Origin: Ectopseudomonas khazarica
GTDB taxonomy: Bacteria; Pseudomonadota; Gammaproteobacteria; Pseudomonadales; Pseudomonadaceae
DNA: 64,000 nucleotides
Assembly (NCBI RefSeq): GCF_004521985.1
Contig: NZ_SBHZ01000015.1
Coordinates: forward strand, 62,001-126,000
Direction of reading: 5' to 3'
In this document: piece by piece, positions 50,142-58,900 of the stretch
Layout: the number at the start of each line of letters is the position of its first letter
How positions within the stretch are numbered: position 1 is the stretch's first letter
Notes under the pieces: generated by a model
What the model was told of the DNA's origin: nothing
The model's database searches: none
Seen by the model: only the letters and a program-made list of their open reading frames with translations
Made by a program: the position numbers and the translations under genes

Positions 50142-51128
50142 ATGAAATCATCCTTGCGCCACCGTTTCGTCCGTACCTTCGCCTGCACCGCACTGGCTGC
50201 CGGCATGGCCGCCAGCGCTCAGGCCGGCACCCTGTCCATCGGCCACACCACCTGGGTCGGCTACGGCACCCTGTACCTGGCCCGTGACCTGGGCTACTTC
50301 AAGGACGCCGGCCTCGACCTGCAGCTGACCACCATCGAGGAAGCCTCGATGTACATGGCCGCTCAGGCCTCGGGCAAGCTGTCCGGCTCGGCCTCGACCA
50401 TCGACGAGATCCTCAAGTACCGCTCCAAGGACTTCTGCTTCAAGGCCGTGGCCGCGCTGGACGAATCCCACGGCGGCGACGGCATCGTGGTGCAGGAGGG
50501 CATCGCCGACATGCAGGGCCTCAAGGGCAAGGCAGTGGCGGTCAACGAGGGTTCGGTGTCGCAGTTCTGGCTGAGCTACCTGCTGAAGAAGGCCGGCATG
50601 AGCATGAGCGACATCGAGGTGCAGAACATGACGGCCGACGACGCCGCCTCGGCCTTCATCGCCGGCCACGTGCCCGCCGCGGTGACCTGGGAGCCGAACC
50701 TGACCATGGTCAAGCAGAAGGGCAGCGGCAAGGTGCTGGTCGACAGCGGCGAGACGCCCGGCGTGATCGTCGACGTGGTGGCACTGGACTGCGACGTCAT
50801 CGAGAAGCAGCCGGAAGACGTCAAGGCGCTGGTCGCCGGCCTGTACAAGGCGGTCGAGTTCACCCGAAGCAACCCGGAGAAGGCCCACGAAATCATGGCC
50901 AAGGGCGTTGGCGGCTACCTGTCCGATCCCAAGGACCTGGCCGAAGCGGCCAAGGGCGTGAAGTTCTACGACCAGGCCATGAGCGAGAAGCTGCTCGGTA
51001 CTCCCGGCAAGGCCGGTGACATCGCCGAGATCATCAAGCTGGCCAACGAAACCTGGAGCAGCCTGCAGGGCAAGCCCTACGCGGTGAGCTACGAGGATCT
51101 GGTGGATACCTCGTTCGTCACGCCGTAA
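50142..51128 (+). CDS. NitT/TauT-type ABC transporter substrate-binding protein
   Basis: 328 aa with a signal peptide (FACTALAAGMAASAQA). The mature protein has the NMT1/THI5-like pattern LSIGHTTWVGYGTLYLARDLGYFKDAGL, here given in pieces, with TADDAASAFIAGHVPAAVTWEP at about 160-185. The family binds taurine, alkanesulfonates, nitrate or pyrimidine precursors; the ligand is open. The adjacent oxidase, aldehyde dehydrogenase and aminotransferase suggest an amino alcohol. A REP hairpin separates it from the permease gene. Confidence 0.88.
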   Translation: MKSSLRHRFVRTFACTALAAGMAASAQAGTLSIGHTTWVGYGTLYLARDLGYFKDAGLDLQLTTIEEASMYMAAQASGKLSGSASTIDEILKYRSKDFCFKAVAALDESHGGDGIVVQEGIADMQGLKGKAVAVNEGSVSQFWLSYLLKKAGMSMSDIEVQNMTADDAASAFIAGHVPAAVTWEPNLTMVKQKGSGKVLVDSGETPGVIVDVVALDCDVIEKQPEDVKALVAGLYKAVEFTRSNPEKAHEIMAKGVGGYLSDPKDLAEAAKGVKFYDQAMSEKLLGTPGKAGDIAEIIKLANETWSSLQGKPYAVSYEDLVDTSFVTP

Positions 51129-51151
51129 CCCTTCTGCGCAGAACGGGCCCT

Positions 51152-51197
51152 GTGGGAGGGGCTTCAGCCGCGAGCGTCGCCGCTGAAGCGCCCCCAC
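51152..51197. repeat. REP hairpin between SBP and permease genes
   Basis: GTGGGAGGGGCTTCAGCCGC (51152-51171) faces TCGCCGCTGAAGCGCCCCCA, its approximate inverse (to 51197), with a few bases between. It is the same family as the REP pair at 40524 and sits in the same place, between a binding-protein gene and the rest of the importer. Confidence 0.75.
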
Positions 51198-51269
51198 GGT
51201 GCCCGCGCCAGCGGCAGAGGGGCCGGCTGCGCGCTCAGCTTCTTCAATACCCGCAACACGAGGTGGTTC

Positions 51270-52073
51270 ATGGCCACGCAAAAATCCTGGGTGCAGCGCT
51301 GCCTGACCCCGAAAGTCGATCTGCCGGGCCGTCTGGTGCTCGGTGTCAGCGGCCTGTGCTGGCTGCTGGTGCTTGGCCTGTGGGCCGTCCTGTCGTATGG
51401 CGGCGTGGTGCCGTCGATGTTTCTGCCGACCCCCGGCGACGTGGTCGCCGCTGGCGTGCGCCTGGCTGCTGACGGCACCCTGAGCAAGCATGTGCTGGCC
51501 AGCCTGGAAGTGGTGCTGATCGGCTTCGTCGTGTCTTCCCTGGTGGCGGTGCCGCTGGGCCTGCTGATGGGCAGCTTCCGCATCGTCCAGGCGTTTCTCG
51601 AGCCGCTGGTCAACTTCATCCGCTACCTGCCGGTGACCAGCTTCGTGCCGCTGTTCATCCTGTGGATCGGCATCGGCCTGGAGCAACGCGTGTCGGTGAT
51701 CATCTTCGGCGTGTTCTTCCAGCAGCTGGTGATGATCGCCGACGTCTCCAAGGGCGTCTCGCGGGACCTGCTCAACGCCAGCTACACCCTCGGCGCCAGC
51801 CGCCGTGACGTGGTGCTGCACGTGCTGGCGCCGGCTTCCCTGCCCGGCATCCTCGACACGCTGCGCGTGACCATGGGCTGGGCCTGGACCTACCTGGTGG
51901 TGGCCGAACTGGTCGCCGCCTCCAGCGGCCTCGGTTACATCAGCCTCAAGGCCATGCGTGGTTTCCAGGTGGATGTGATCTTCCTCGCCATCGCCATCAT
52001 CGGCCTGCTCGGGCTGATCACCGATCAACTGTTCCGTCTGCTTCGACTGAGGATTGCCGCATGGGCGCAATAG
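51270..52073 (+). CDS. NitT/TauT-type ABC transporter permease
   Basis: 267 aa, six membrane helices. The EAA motif is LLNASYTLGASRRDVVLHVLAPASLPG (about 170-196, quoted in the parts LLNASYTLGASR and DVVLHVLAPASLPG). Belongs to the SsuC/TauC group. It overlaps the ATPase gene by 13 bp. Confidence 0.9.
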   Translation: MATQKSWVQRCLTPKVDLPGRLVLGVSGLCWLLVLGLWAVLSYGGVVPSMFLPTPGDVVAAGVRLAADGTLSKHVLASLEVVLIGFVVSSLVAVPLGLLMGSFRIVQAFLEPLVNFIRYLPVTSFVPLFILWIGIGLEQRVSVIIFGVFFQQLVMIADVSKGVSRDLLNASYTLGASRRDVVLHVLAPASLPGILDTLRVTMGWAWTYLVVAELVAASSGLGYISLKAMRGFQVDVIFLAIAIIGLLGLITDQLFRLLRLRIAAWAQ

Positions 52074-52894
52074 CCAAGAAACCCTACATCATGCCGGCGC
52101 TCAGTCAGTACGCCGAGGTCGCCGCACGGCTCAAGGTGGACAACGTCAGCCTGCGCTACCAGTCGCCTGCGGGGGACACCTTCACCGCGCTGGAGCGGGT
52201 CTCCTTCGAGGTGCCGGACCAGCAGTTCGCGGTCATCGTCGGCCCCTCCGGCTGCGGCAAGTCGAGCCTGCTGTACCTCACTGCCGGCCTCAACGAACCG
52301 ACCGAGGGCGATATCTACGTCGGCGGGCGCAAGGTCGATGGCCCCGGTGCCGACCGTGGCATGGTGTTCCAGGGCTACACCCTGTTCCCCTGGCTCACGG
52401 TGCGCCAGAACATCGAGTTCGGCCTCAAGCGCCGGGGGCTGCCGGCCACCGAGATGCGCACCATCGTCGAGTTCTACCTGCAGGAAGTCGGCCTGGACAA
52501 GTTCGCCGAGCATTTTCCCAAGCAGCTCTCCGGCGGCATGATGCAGCGCGTGGCCATCGCCCGGGCACTGGCCAACGACCCGCAGATCCTGCTGATGGAC
52601 GAACCCTTCGGCGCCCTCGACAGCCAGACCCGCCTGCAGATGCAGCAGCTGCTGCTGCAGGTCTGGGGCAACAGCAAGAAGACCGTGGTGTTCGTCACCC
52701 ACGACATCGATGAAGCCATCCTGCTCGCCGACCGTATCTACGTGATGGGCGCGCGTCCGGGGCGGATCAAGGAAATCCTCGACGTGCCGATCGAGCGTCC
52801 GCGCAACCTCGACGTGGTGATGGAGCCCGAGTTCATCCGCATGAAGCGGCACATCCTCGGCCTGCTGCACGACGACATGGAAGAGGTGCACTGA
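52061..52894 (+). CDS. NitT/TauT-type ABC transporter ATPase
   Basis: 277 aa, SsuB/TauB group. Walker A GPSGCGKSS (about 61), signature LSGGMMQRVAIARAL, Walker B ILLMDEPFGALD. The first ATG is used, giving a 24-residue lead before VDNVSLRYQ. It is followed one base later by the GMC oxidoreductase gene, indicating one operon. Confidence 0.92.
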   Translation: MGAIAKKPYIMPALSQYAEVAARLKVDNVSLRYQSPAGDTFTALERVSFEVPDQQFAVIVGPSGCGKSSLLYLTAGLNEPTEGDIYVGGRKVDGPGADRGMVFQGYTLFPWLTVRQNIEFGLKRRGLPATEMRTIVEFYLQEVGLDKFAEHFPKQLSGGMMQRVAIARALANDPQILLMDEPFGALDSQTRLQMQQLLLQVWGNSKKTVVFVTHDIDEAILLADRIYVMGARPGRIKEILDVPIERPRNLDVVMEPEFIRMKRHILGLLHDDMEEVH

Positions 52895-52895
52895 G

Positions 52896-54482
52896 ATGGC
52901 GGACAGCTTCGACTACCTGATCGTCGGGGCCGGTTCGGCCGGCTGCGTGCTGGCCAACCGCCTGAGCGCGGACCCGGCCGTGCGCGTCTGTCTGATCGAG
53001 GCCGGCGGCAGCGACGCCAGCCCGCGGGTGCAGGTGCCGGCTGGCACCATCACCCTGTACAAGAGCCGCGTGTTCAGCTGGAACTACTTCTCCGCGCCGC
53101 AGCGCCACCTCGCCGGGCGTCGTCTGCACACCCCGCGTGGCAAGGCCCTCGGCGGCTCCAGTGCGATGAACAGCATGATCTACATCCGTGGCGACGCCAG
53201 CGACTACGACCGCTGGGAAGCCGCCGGCTGCCCCGGCTGGGGCTGGCGCGACGTGCTGCCGTACTTCAAGAAGTCCGAGGGCAACCGCCTCGGCCAGTCC
53301 CTGCACTACCACGGCACGCTGGGTGAGCTGCTGGTGGACAAGCCGCGCGACCCCAACCCGTTGTCCGAGCGTTACATCAGCGCCGCCAGCCATATCGGCC
53401 TGCGCCGCAACGACGATTTCAACGGCGGCAGCCTGGAGGGTGTCGGCCTGTACAACGTCACCCAGAAGGACGCCAGGCGTCTGTCCAGCTACCGCGCCTT
53501 CGTCGCCCCGGTGCGCCAGCGCAGCAACCTCACCGTGCTGACCGGCTGCGAGGTGGAGCGCCTGCTGCTCGACGGCGAGCGCGTCAGCGGCCTGGAACTG
53601 CGCGAGAAGGGCCAGTGGCGCACCTTGCAGTGCAGCCGCGAGACCATCCTCTGCGCTGGCGCGCTGGGCTCGCCGCACATCCTGCTGAAATCCGGCATCG
53701 GCCCCAGGGCCGAGCTGGAGGCGGCGGGCGTGGCCAGCAAGGTCGACCTGCCCGGAGTCGGCAAGAACCTGCAGGACCATATCGACGGCACGCTCACCGT
53801 GCGCTCGAAGAGCCCGCTGTCGCTGGGCTTCTCCATCGGCTCGCTGCCCAAGGTGCTGGCCTCGCCGTTCCAGTACCTGGCGCGCAGGATGGGCTGGCTG
53901 ACCACCAACTACGTCGAGGCCGGCGGCTTCGCCCGCACGCCGCTGGCGGGTGACCTGCCGGACGTGCAGATGCACTTCGTGCCGGGTTATCGCAGCCATC
54001 GCGGGCGCCTGTTCGAGTGGGGCCATGGCTACGCCATCCACACCTGCGTGCTGCGCCCGAAAAGCGTCGGCGAGGTGCGCCTGGGCGAGGGCCGCAGCCT
54101 GAGCATCGACTTCAACTTCCTCAGCGACGAGGCCGACGCGCGGGTGCTGGTGGAGGGGGTCAAGCTGGCGCGCAGCATCCTCGCCCAGCCGGAGTTCGAC
54201 GCCATTCGTGGCAAGGAGATGCTGCCCGGCGCCCAGGTACAGAGTGACGAACAGCTGCTGGCGCACCTGCGCGAGAACGCCGCCACGGTGTTCCACCCGG
54301 TGGGCACCTGCAAGATGGGCACGGACGAGGCCGCCGTGGTCTCGCCGCAGCTCAGGGTGCGCGGCCTGAGCAACCTGCGCGTGGCCGATGCCTCGATCAT
54401 GCCGACGCTGATCAGCGGCAACACCAACGCGCCGTGCATCATGATCGGCGAACGCGCTGCGGAGATGATCCTGCGCGGCTGA
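52896..54482 (+). CDS. GMC-family FAD alcohol dehydrogenase (choline dehydrogenase-like)
   Basis: 528 aa. FAD-binding YLIVGAGSAGCVLANRLSA at the N-terminus, the GMC signature LGGSSAMNSMIYIRGDASDYD about 85-105 and catalytic His in HPVGTCKMGTDEAAVVSPQ near residue 469, followed by SGNTNAPCIMIGERAAEMI. It oxidises a primary alcohol to the aldehyde. The gene directly follows the importer ATPase; the aldehyde dehydrogenase upstream could carry the product on to the acid. Confidence 0.92.
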   Translation: MADSFDYLIVGAGSAGCVLANRLSADPAVRVCLIEAGGSDASPRVQVPAGTITLYKSRVFSWNYFSAPQRHLAGRRLHTPRGKALGGSSAMNSMIYIRGDASDYDRWEAAGCPGWGWRDVLPYFKKSEGNRLGQSLHYHGTLGELLVDKPRDPNPLSERYISAASHIGLRRNDDFNGGSLEGVGLYNVTQKDARRLSSYRAFVAPVRQRSNLTVLTGCEVERLLLDGERVSGLELREKGQWRTLQCSRETILCAGALGSPHILLKSGIGPRAELEAAGVASKVDLPGVGKNLQDHIDGTLTVRSKSPLSLGFSIGSLPKVLASPFQYLARRMGWLTTNYVEAGGFARTPLAGDLPDVQMHFVPGYRSHRGRLFEWGHGYAIHTCVLRPKSVGEVRLGEGRSLSIDFNFLSDEADARVLVEGVKLARSILAQPEFDAIRGKEMLPGAQVQSDEQLLAHLRENAATVFHPVGTCKMGTDEAAVVSPQLRVRGLSNLRVADASIMPTLISGNTNAPCIMIGERAAEMILRG

Positions 54483-54518
54483 ACGGGGCTGCGGGCGGGC
54501 GTCAGCGCCTGCCCGGGT

Positions 54519-56987
54519 TCACTGCCGCTTGCGCTCGTTGGCCGGCTGCGGATGGCCGAACAGGAAACCCTGGAAGTGCGAGCAGCCCTGGGCTTGCAAC
54601 TGCCTGAGCTGCTCTTCGGTTTCCACGCCCTCGGCGGTGGTCTTGATCTGCAGGCTGCTGCTCATGCCGGTGATGGCGCGCACGATCGACATCGCCTCGG
54701 GGCTGTCGACCATGTCGTTGATGAACGACTTGTCGATCTTGATCCGGTCGAAGGCGAACGAGCGCAGGTAACTCAGCGAGGAGTAGCCGGTGCCGAAGTC
54801 GTCGAGGGCGATGTTCACCCCCAGGGCCTTGAGGCGCTTGAGCGTCTCGATATTGCCGTCGCTGTTGTCGAGCAGCACCGATTCGGTGATCTCCAGCTCC
54901 AGGCGCCGAGGCTCCAGGGCCGAGTCCTGCAGGGCCAGGGCGACGATCCTGACCAGCTCGGGGTTCCTGAACTGCACGGGCGACAGGTTGACCGCCACGG
55001 TCTGCTCGGTGTTCCAGCTGGCCGCTTCCTGGCAGGCGAGGTTGAGCGCACGTGCGCCCACCTCGTGAATCAGCCCGGTTTCCTCGGCCAGCGGAATGAA
55101 GTCCATGGGCATCACCAGGCCATTGAGCGGGTGATGCCAGCGCATCAGCGCCTCGTAGCCGGAGATCTGCCCGTGCTGCTGGTCGATGATCGGCTGGTAG
55201 TGCAGCTGCAACTGGCCCAGGTGCAGGGCGGTGCGCAGGTCCATCTCCATGGTGCGGCGGCGGCGCGCGGCGGCATCCAGTTCGGGCTGGAAGTATTCGA
55301 AGCGATTGCGCCCGTTGCGCTTGGCCTCGTACAGCGCCAGGTCGGCGTAGCGCAGCAGCTGGTCGGCGCTCTGGTGGTCGTTCGGTGCGATGGCCACGCC
55401 CACGCTCAGGCCGACGCTGAAACTGTGGTCGTCGATCATGAAGCTCGGCGCGACCACGTCGATCAGGCGCTGCGCGGTGCGATGGGCACTCTCGGGGCAA
55501 TCCAGGTTGCGCAGGACGATGGCGAACTCGTCGCCGCCGAGGCGGGCCAGGGTGTCCTGGTCGCGCAGGGTGCCTTTCAGGCGGGTCGCCAGCGCGCGCA
55601 GCAAGCGGTCGCCGAAGGCATGGCCGAGCGCGTCGTTGATGTTCTTGAAATTGTCCAGGTCCAGGCACAGTACGCCGACCAGCGAGCGCTCGACCGCGCT
55701 CTCGGCGAGGGCTTCCTGCAGACGCTCGGCGAACAGCGTGCGGTTGGCCAGCCCGGTCAGTGCATCGTGGTGCGCCATGTGATGAATCTGCGCGTGCGCG
55801 GCCAGTTCGTCGGTGACGTCCTCGGCGATCATCAGCACGTAGCTGGCCTGGTTGGCCCCGCCGTTGCTCAAGGCCACGCGGGTGCGCAGCGTGCGCAGGC
55901 CCAGCGGGGTCTCCAGGGACTGTTCACGCAGGTAGCCGGTCTTGGCGCGGATGCCCTGTTCGGTCTGCTCTTCGATATAGCGGGCGATGCCCGCTGCCAG
56001 GCAGGCCTGTGGATGCTGGCCGACCATGGCCTGGGCGCTGCAGCCGAACAGGCGCTCGGCCTGCGGGTTGGCCAGCAGGATTTCCCCGGATTGCGGGTTC
56101 CTGACGATCAGGCTGGCGGGAATGTTGCCGATCACCGAGTCGAGAAAGCGCGACAGGTTGCTCATCTCCTCGCTGTAGCTTTCCGCCAGTTCCTTGGCCT
56201 TGAGCAGCTCCTGTTCGTGCTGGCGGCGCTCGGTGATGTCGCGGGTGATCTTGGCGAAGCCGATGAGCTGGCCCTCGTCGTCGCGCACCGCATCGATGAT
56301 CACGTGGGCCCAGAACGCTGAACCGTCCTTGCGCAGGCGGATGCCCTCGGCCTCGAAGCGGCCCTCGCGGTGGGCGGTCTCCAGGCCCCGCTGCGGCAGG
56401 CCCGTGCTGCGATCTTCCGGCGTGTAGAACAGCGAGAAGTGCTGCCCGACGATTTCGCCGGCACTGTAGCCCTTTGCCCGTTGCGCACCGGCGTTCCAGT
56501 TCTGCACATGGCCCTGCGGGTCGAGCATGTAGATGGCGTAGTCCTTGACGCCCTGCACCAGCAGGCGGAAACGCCGCTCCTGCTCGCGCTGTTCGTTCTG
56601 CAGGCGCTGCTGCTCGGTGCAGTCCCGGGTGATCTTGGCGAAGCCGATGAGCTGGCCTTCATCGTCGCGCACGGCATCGATGATCACATGCGCCCAGAAC
56701 GACGAGCCGTCCTTGCGCAGGCGCCAGCCGGTGGCTTCGAAGCGCCCGGTGTCGCGGGCCTGCTGCAGGCCGCGTTGCGGCACGCCGGCGTCACGCTCCT
56801 GCGCGCTGTAGAACACCGAGAAATGCTGGCCGACGATTTCCGCCGCCCGGTAGCCCTTGGCCCGCTGGGCACCGGCATTCCAGTTGGTCACCACGCCCTC
56901 GGGGCTGAGCAGGTAGATGGCGTAATCCACCACGCTCTGCACCAGCAGGCGATACATCATGTCGGAGTTGAGGTCGATCGGTGACAT
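54519..56987 (-). CDS. triple-PAS GGDEF-EAL cyclic-di-GMP enzyme
   Basis: 822 aa, cytoplasmic (no signal or membrane segments). Three PAS domains (about 13-127, 141-255 and 280-395) are followed by a GGDEF domain (GGDEF at 484-488) and an EAL domain (EAL at 611-613). Both signatures are intact, so synthesis and breakdown of cyclic-di-GMP are both possible. PAS1 and PAS2 are almost the same sequence, offset by 128 residues. Probable role: a redox, ligand or light signal adjusts biofilm or motility. It stands alone. Confidence 0.93.
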   Translation of the reverse strand: MSPIDLNSDMMYRLLVQSVVDYAIYLLSPEGVVTNWNAGAQRAKGYRAAEIVGQHFSVFYSAQERDAGVPQRGLQQARDTGRFEATGWRLRKDGSSFWAHVIIDAVRDDEGQLIGFAKITRDCTEQQRLQNEQREQERRFRLLVQGVKDYAIYMLDPQGHVQNWNAGAQRAKGYSAGEIVGQHFSLFYTPEDRSTGLPQRGLETAHREGRFEAEGIRLRKDGSAFWAHVIIDAVRDDEGQLIGFAKITRDITERRQHEQELLKAKELAESYSEEMSNLSRFLDSVIGNIPASLIVRNPQSGEILLANPQAERLFGCSAQAMVGQHPQACLAAGIARYIEEQTEQGIRAKTGYLREQSLETPLGLRTLRTRVALSNGGANQASYVLMIAEDVTDELAAHAQIHHMAHHDALTGLANRTLFAERLQEALAESAVERSLVGVLCLDLDNFKNINDALGHAFGDRLLRALATRLKGTLRDQDTLARLGGDEFAIVLRNLDCPESAHRTAQRLIDVVAPSFMIDDHSFSVGLSVGVAIAPNDHQSADQLLRYADLALYEAKRNGRNRFEYFQPELDAAARRRRTMEMDLRTALHLGQLQLHYQPIIDQQHGQISGYEALMRWHHPLNGLVMPMDFIPLAEETGLIHEVGARALNLACQEAASWNTEQTVAVNLSPVQFRNPELVRIVALALQDSALEPRRLELEITESVLLDNSDGNIETLKRLKALGVNIALDDFGTGYSSLSYLRSFAFDRIKIDKSFINDMVDSPEAMSIVRAITGMSSSLQIKTTAEGVETEEQLRQLQAQGCSHFQGFLFGHPQPANERKRQ
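56223..56567 (-). repeat. PAS2 copy of a tandem duplication in the GGDEF-EAL gene
   Basis: Encodes RLLVQGVKDYAIYMLDP to RDITERR (about residues 141-255). It is offset by 128 codons (384 bp) from the PAS1 copy, and stretches such as AHVIIDAVRDDEGQLIGFAK are identical in both. Confidence 0.8.
56607..56951 (-). repeat. PAS1 copy of a tandem duplication in the GGDEF-EAL gene
   Basis: Encodes RLLVQSVVDYAIYLLSP to RDCTEQQ (about residues 13-127). Nearly identical at DNA level to the second copy over the RKDGS-to-AKITRD half; this suggests fairly recent duplication or gene conversion. Confidence 0.8.
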
Positions 56988-57139
56988 CGAAGCGATACCT
57001 GCGCAGGAAATAACGGCGCAGGGACAGGCCTGCGGGGTGCCATGTGGGTCGGGTGCGACCGTAGGGCAGGCCGTTCAGAAACGGGCAGCGGGAAATTCTG
57101 CCCGTCTGCCGGGCGTTTTGCCAGCAAGGCACGGCGCGC

Positions 57140-58891
57140 CTAGTGCAGCAGTGCGGTTAGCAAGGACAGTGCCAGCAGCAGGCTGAGCAGTTGCCAGAAC
57201 AGCAGCGGGTCGCGCTCCAGCAGGGGCCGATGCCTGCGCGCGAGCAGCGCCTGGCCGGGATGGCGCAGGGCGTGGGCGAATTCGTCCGGGTCCCGGTAGC
57301 GCTGGTTCGGGTCCGGGTGGCAACCCTTGCGCAGCACGTCGTCCAGCCACGGTGGCAGGTCCGCCTGGCGCCCCACTGGCTGGTAGCGCAGGCGCATCTG
57401 CGCCGCCCGGCTCCGGGCCCGTGCCATGGCCGCGCCGTAGGGCAGCCGGCCGCTGAGCATCTGGTAGGTGATCACTGCCAGCGAGAACACCTCCGAGCCG
57501 ACGCTGGCTGGCTGCCCCAGCCAGTATTCCGGTGCGCTGTACTGTGCCGTGCCGAGCGCCTGCCGAAGCGTCTCCCGTGCGTCGCTCTCCTGCAGCCCGG
57601 CCACGTGCGTCGCGCCGAAGTCGATGATCTTCACCGTACCCTCGGCGTCGATCATCAGGTTGGCCGGACGCAGGTCCTGGTGCAGCATTTCCAGGCGGTG
57701 AAAGGCGCGCAGGCCGCGTGCGATCTGTTCGACGATGTCACGCACCGCCTGCAGGGGCGGCTGCGGGTGGTCGAGCAGCCACTGCGCGAGCGTCTGGCCG
57801 TCGATGAATTCGCTGCTGCTGTACAGGTAGTGGCGCGGGCGCGATGGCACATGGGCCTTGAGCACGTGGGGGCTGTCGATGCGCCTGGCGATCCATTCCT
57901 CCAGTAGCAGGCGCTGCAGGTACTGCGTGTCCTGCTGCAGATCCTGGGAGGGGGTCTTGAGCACCAGCGTGGCGCCGCTGGCCGGGTCGCGCGCCAGGTA
58001 CAGGTGGCTGCGCGCGCTGGCGTGCAGCCGGCGCAGGATGCGGTAGCCGTCGAAGTCGCACGGTGCCTCCAGCACGGGAGGGCAGGGCAACTCGTCCAGC
58101 TGCCGTTGCAACTCGCCGGGCTCGCCTTCGGGCAACTGCTCGATGCGCAGCAGCTGCACGGTCAGGTTGTCGTCGCTGCCGCCGGCCAGCGCCCGCTCGA
58201 CGATCCGTTGCGCGGTGTGTTGCAGGTCGTCGGCGCTGCCGGCGAGGCAGGCGCGCAGGCTGCGGTCGTCGAGGAAGGCATGCACGCCGTCGGTGGCCAG
58301 CAGGAACAGGTCGCCGACCTCCAGGGGCAGGGCCTGATAGTCGATTTCCAGATGCGCCTGCATGCCCAGCGCGCGGCTGAGGTAGCTCCTGTCGGCGTCG
58401 AGGTGCAGGCGATGTTCCTGGGTCAGCGGTTCCAGCACGTCGCCGCGCAGGCGGTAGATGCGCGCGTCGCCGATGTGGAACAGGTGCGCGGTGGTCGACT
58501 TCAGCAACAGCGCGCTGAAGGTGCAGACGTAGCCGCGATCCAGATCATAACGGTGCGGGCTGCGCCGGCTCTGCGCGTGCAGCCAGGCATTGGTGGCGGC
58601 GAGCACGCGCAGCGCCGAGGTCTTCACCGACCAGGCGTCGCTGGTGCTGTAGTAGTCGCTGAGAAAGGCCGCCACCGCCGTCTCGCTGGCGATGTGGCTG
58701 ACCTCGCTGCTGCTGATGCCATCGGCCAGGGCGACTGCGATGCCCTTGCTGTCGAGCTGGGCCGCCTGCGGCACGCACAGGCCATGGAAGTCCTGGTTGC
58801 GTGGCTTCTTGCCCCTGTCCGAATGCTGGCCGACGCTGACGCGCAGCCGCCCTGGCTGGCGGCTGCGCGGCGAGGCGTCGGCCAGGCTCAT
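57140..58891 (-). CDS. PP2C phosphatase / Ser-Thr protein kinase fusion
   Basis: 583 aa from the ATG at MSLADASP; a GTG two codons earlier is possible. The N-terminal PP2C domain (about 15-250) has NQDFHG, LADGISSS, FHIGDARIYRL, TDGVHAFL and GGSDDNLTV, the metal-binding aspartates. The C-terminal kinase domain (about 265-535) has VLKTP (ATP Lys), LHQDLRPANLMID (catalytic loop) and IDFGATHV. One C-terminal membrane anchor (LLFWQLLSLLLALSLLTALL) ends it. It is 9 bp after the FNT gene in the nitrite operon, an arrangement also known from other pseudomonads. Targets unknown. Confidence 0.9.
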   Translation of the reverse strand: MSLADASPRSRQPGRLRVSVGQHSDRGKKPRNQDFHGLCVPQAAQLDSKGIAVALADGISSSEVSHIASETAVAAFLSDYYSTSDAWSVKTSALRVLAATNAWLHAQSRRSPHRYDLDRGYVCTFSALLLKSTTAHLFHIGDARIYRLRGDVLEPLTQEHRLHLDADRSYLSRALGMQAHLEIDYQALPLEVGDLFLLATDGVHAFLDDRSLRACLAGSADDLQHTAQRIVERALAGGSDDNLTVQLLRIEQLPEGEPGELQRQLDELPCPPVLEAPCDFDGYRILRRLHASARSHLYLARDPASGATLVLKTPSQDLQQDTQYLQRLLLEEWIARRIDSPHVLKAHVPSRPRHYLYSSSEFIDGQTLAQWLLDHPQPPLQAVRDIVEQIARGLRAFHRLEMLHQDLRPANLMIDAEGTVKIIDFGATHVAGLQESDARETLRQALGTAQYSAPEYWLGQPASVGSEVFSLAVITYQMLSGRLPYGAAMARARSRAAQMRLRYQPVGRQADLPPWLDDVLRKGCHPDPNQRYRDPDEFAHALRHPGQALLARRHRPLLERDPLLFWQLLSLLLALSLLTALLH

Positions 58892-58900
58892 CGGCACGGC

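Noticed and set aside
50148..52070. 640-codon minus-strand frame over the NitT-type importer
   Set aside because: Antisense to two recognised genes; repetitive His/Gln/Asp content typical of shadows.
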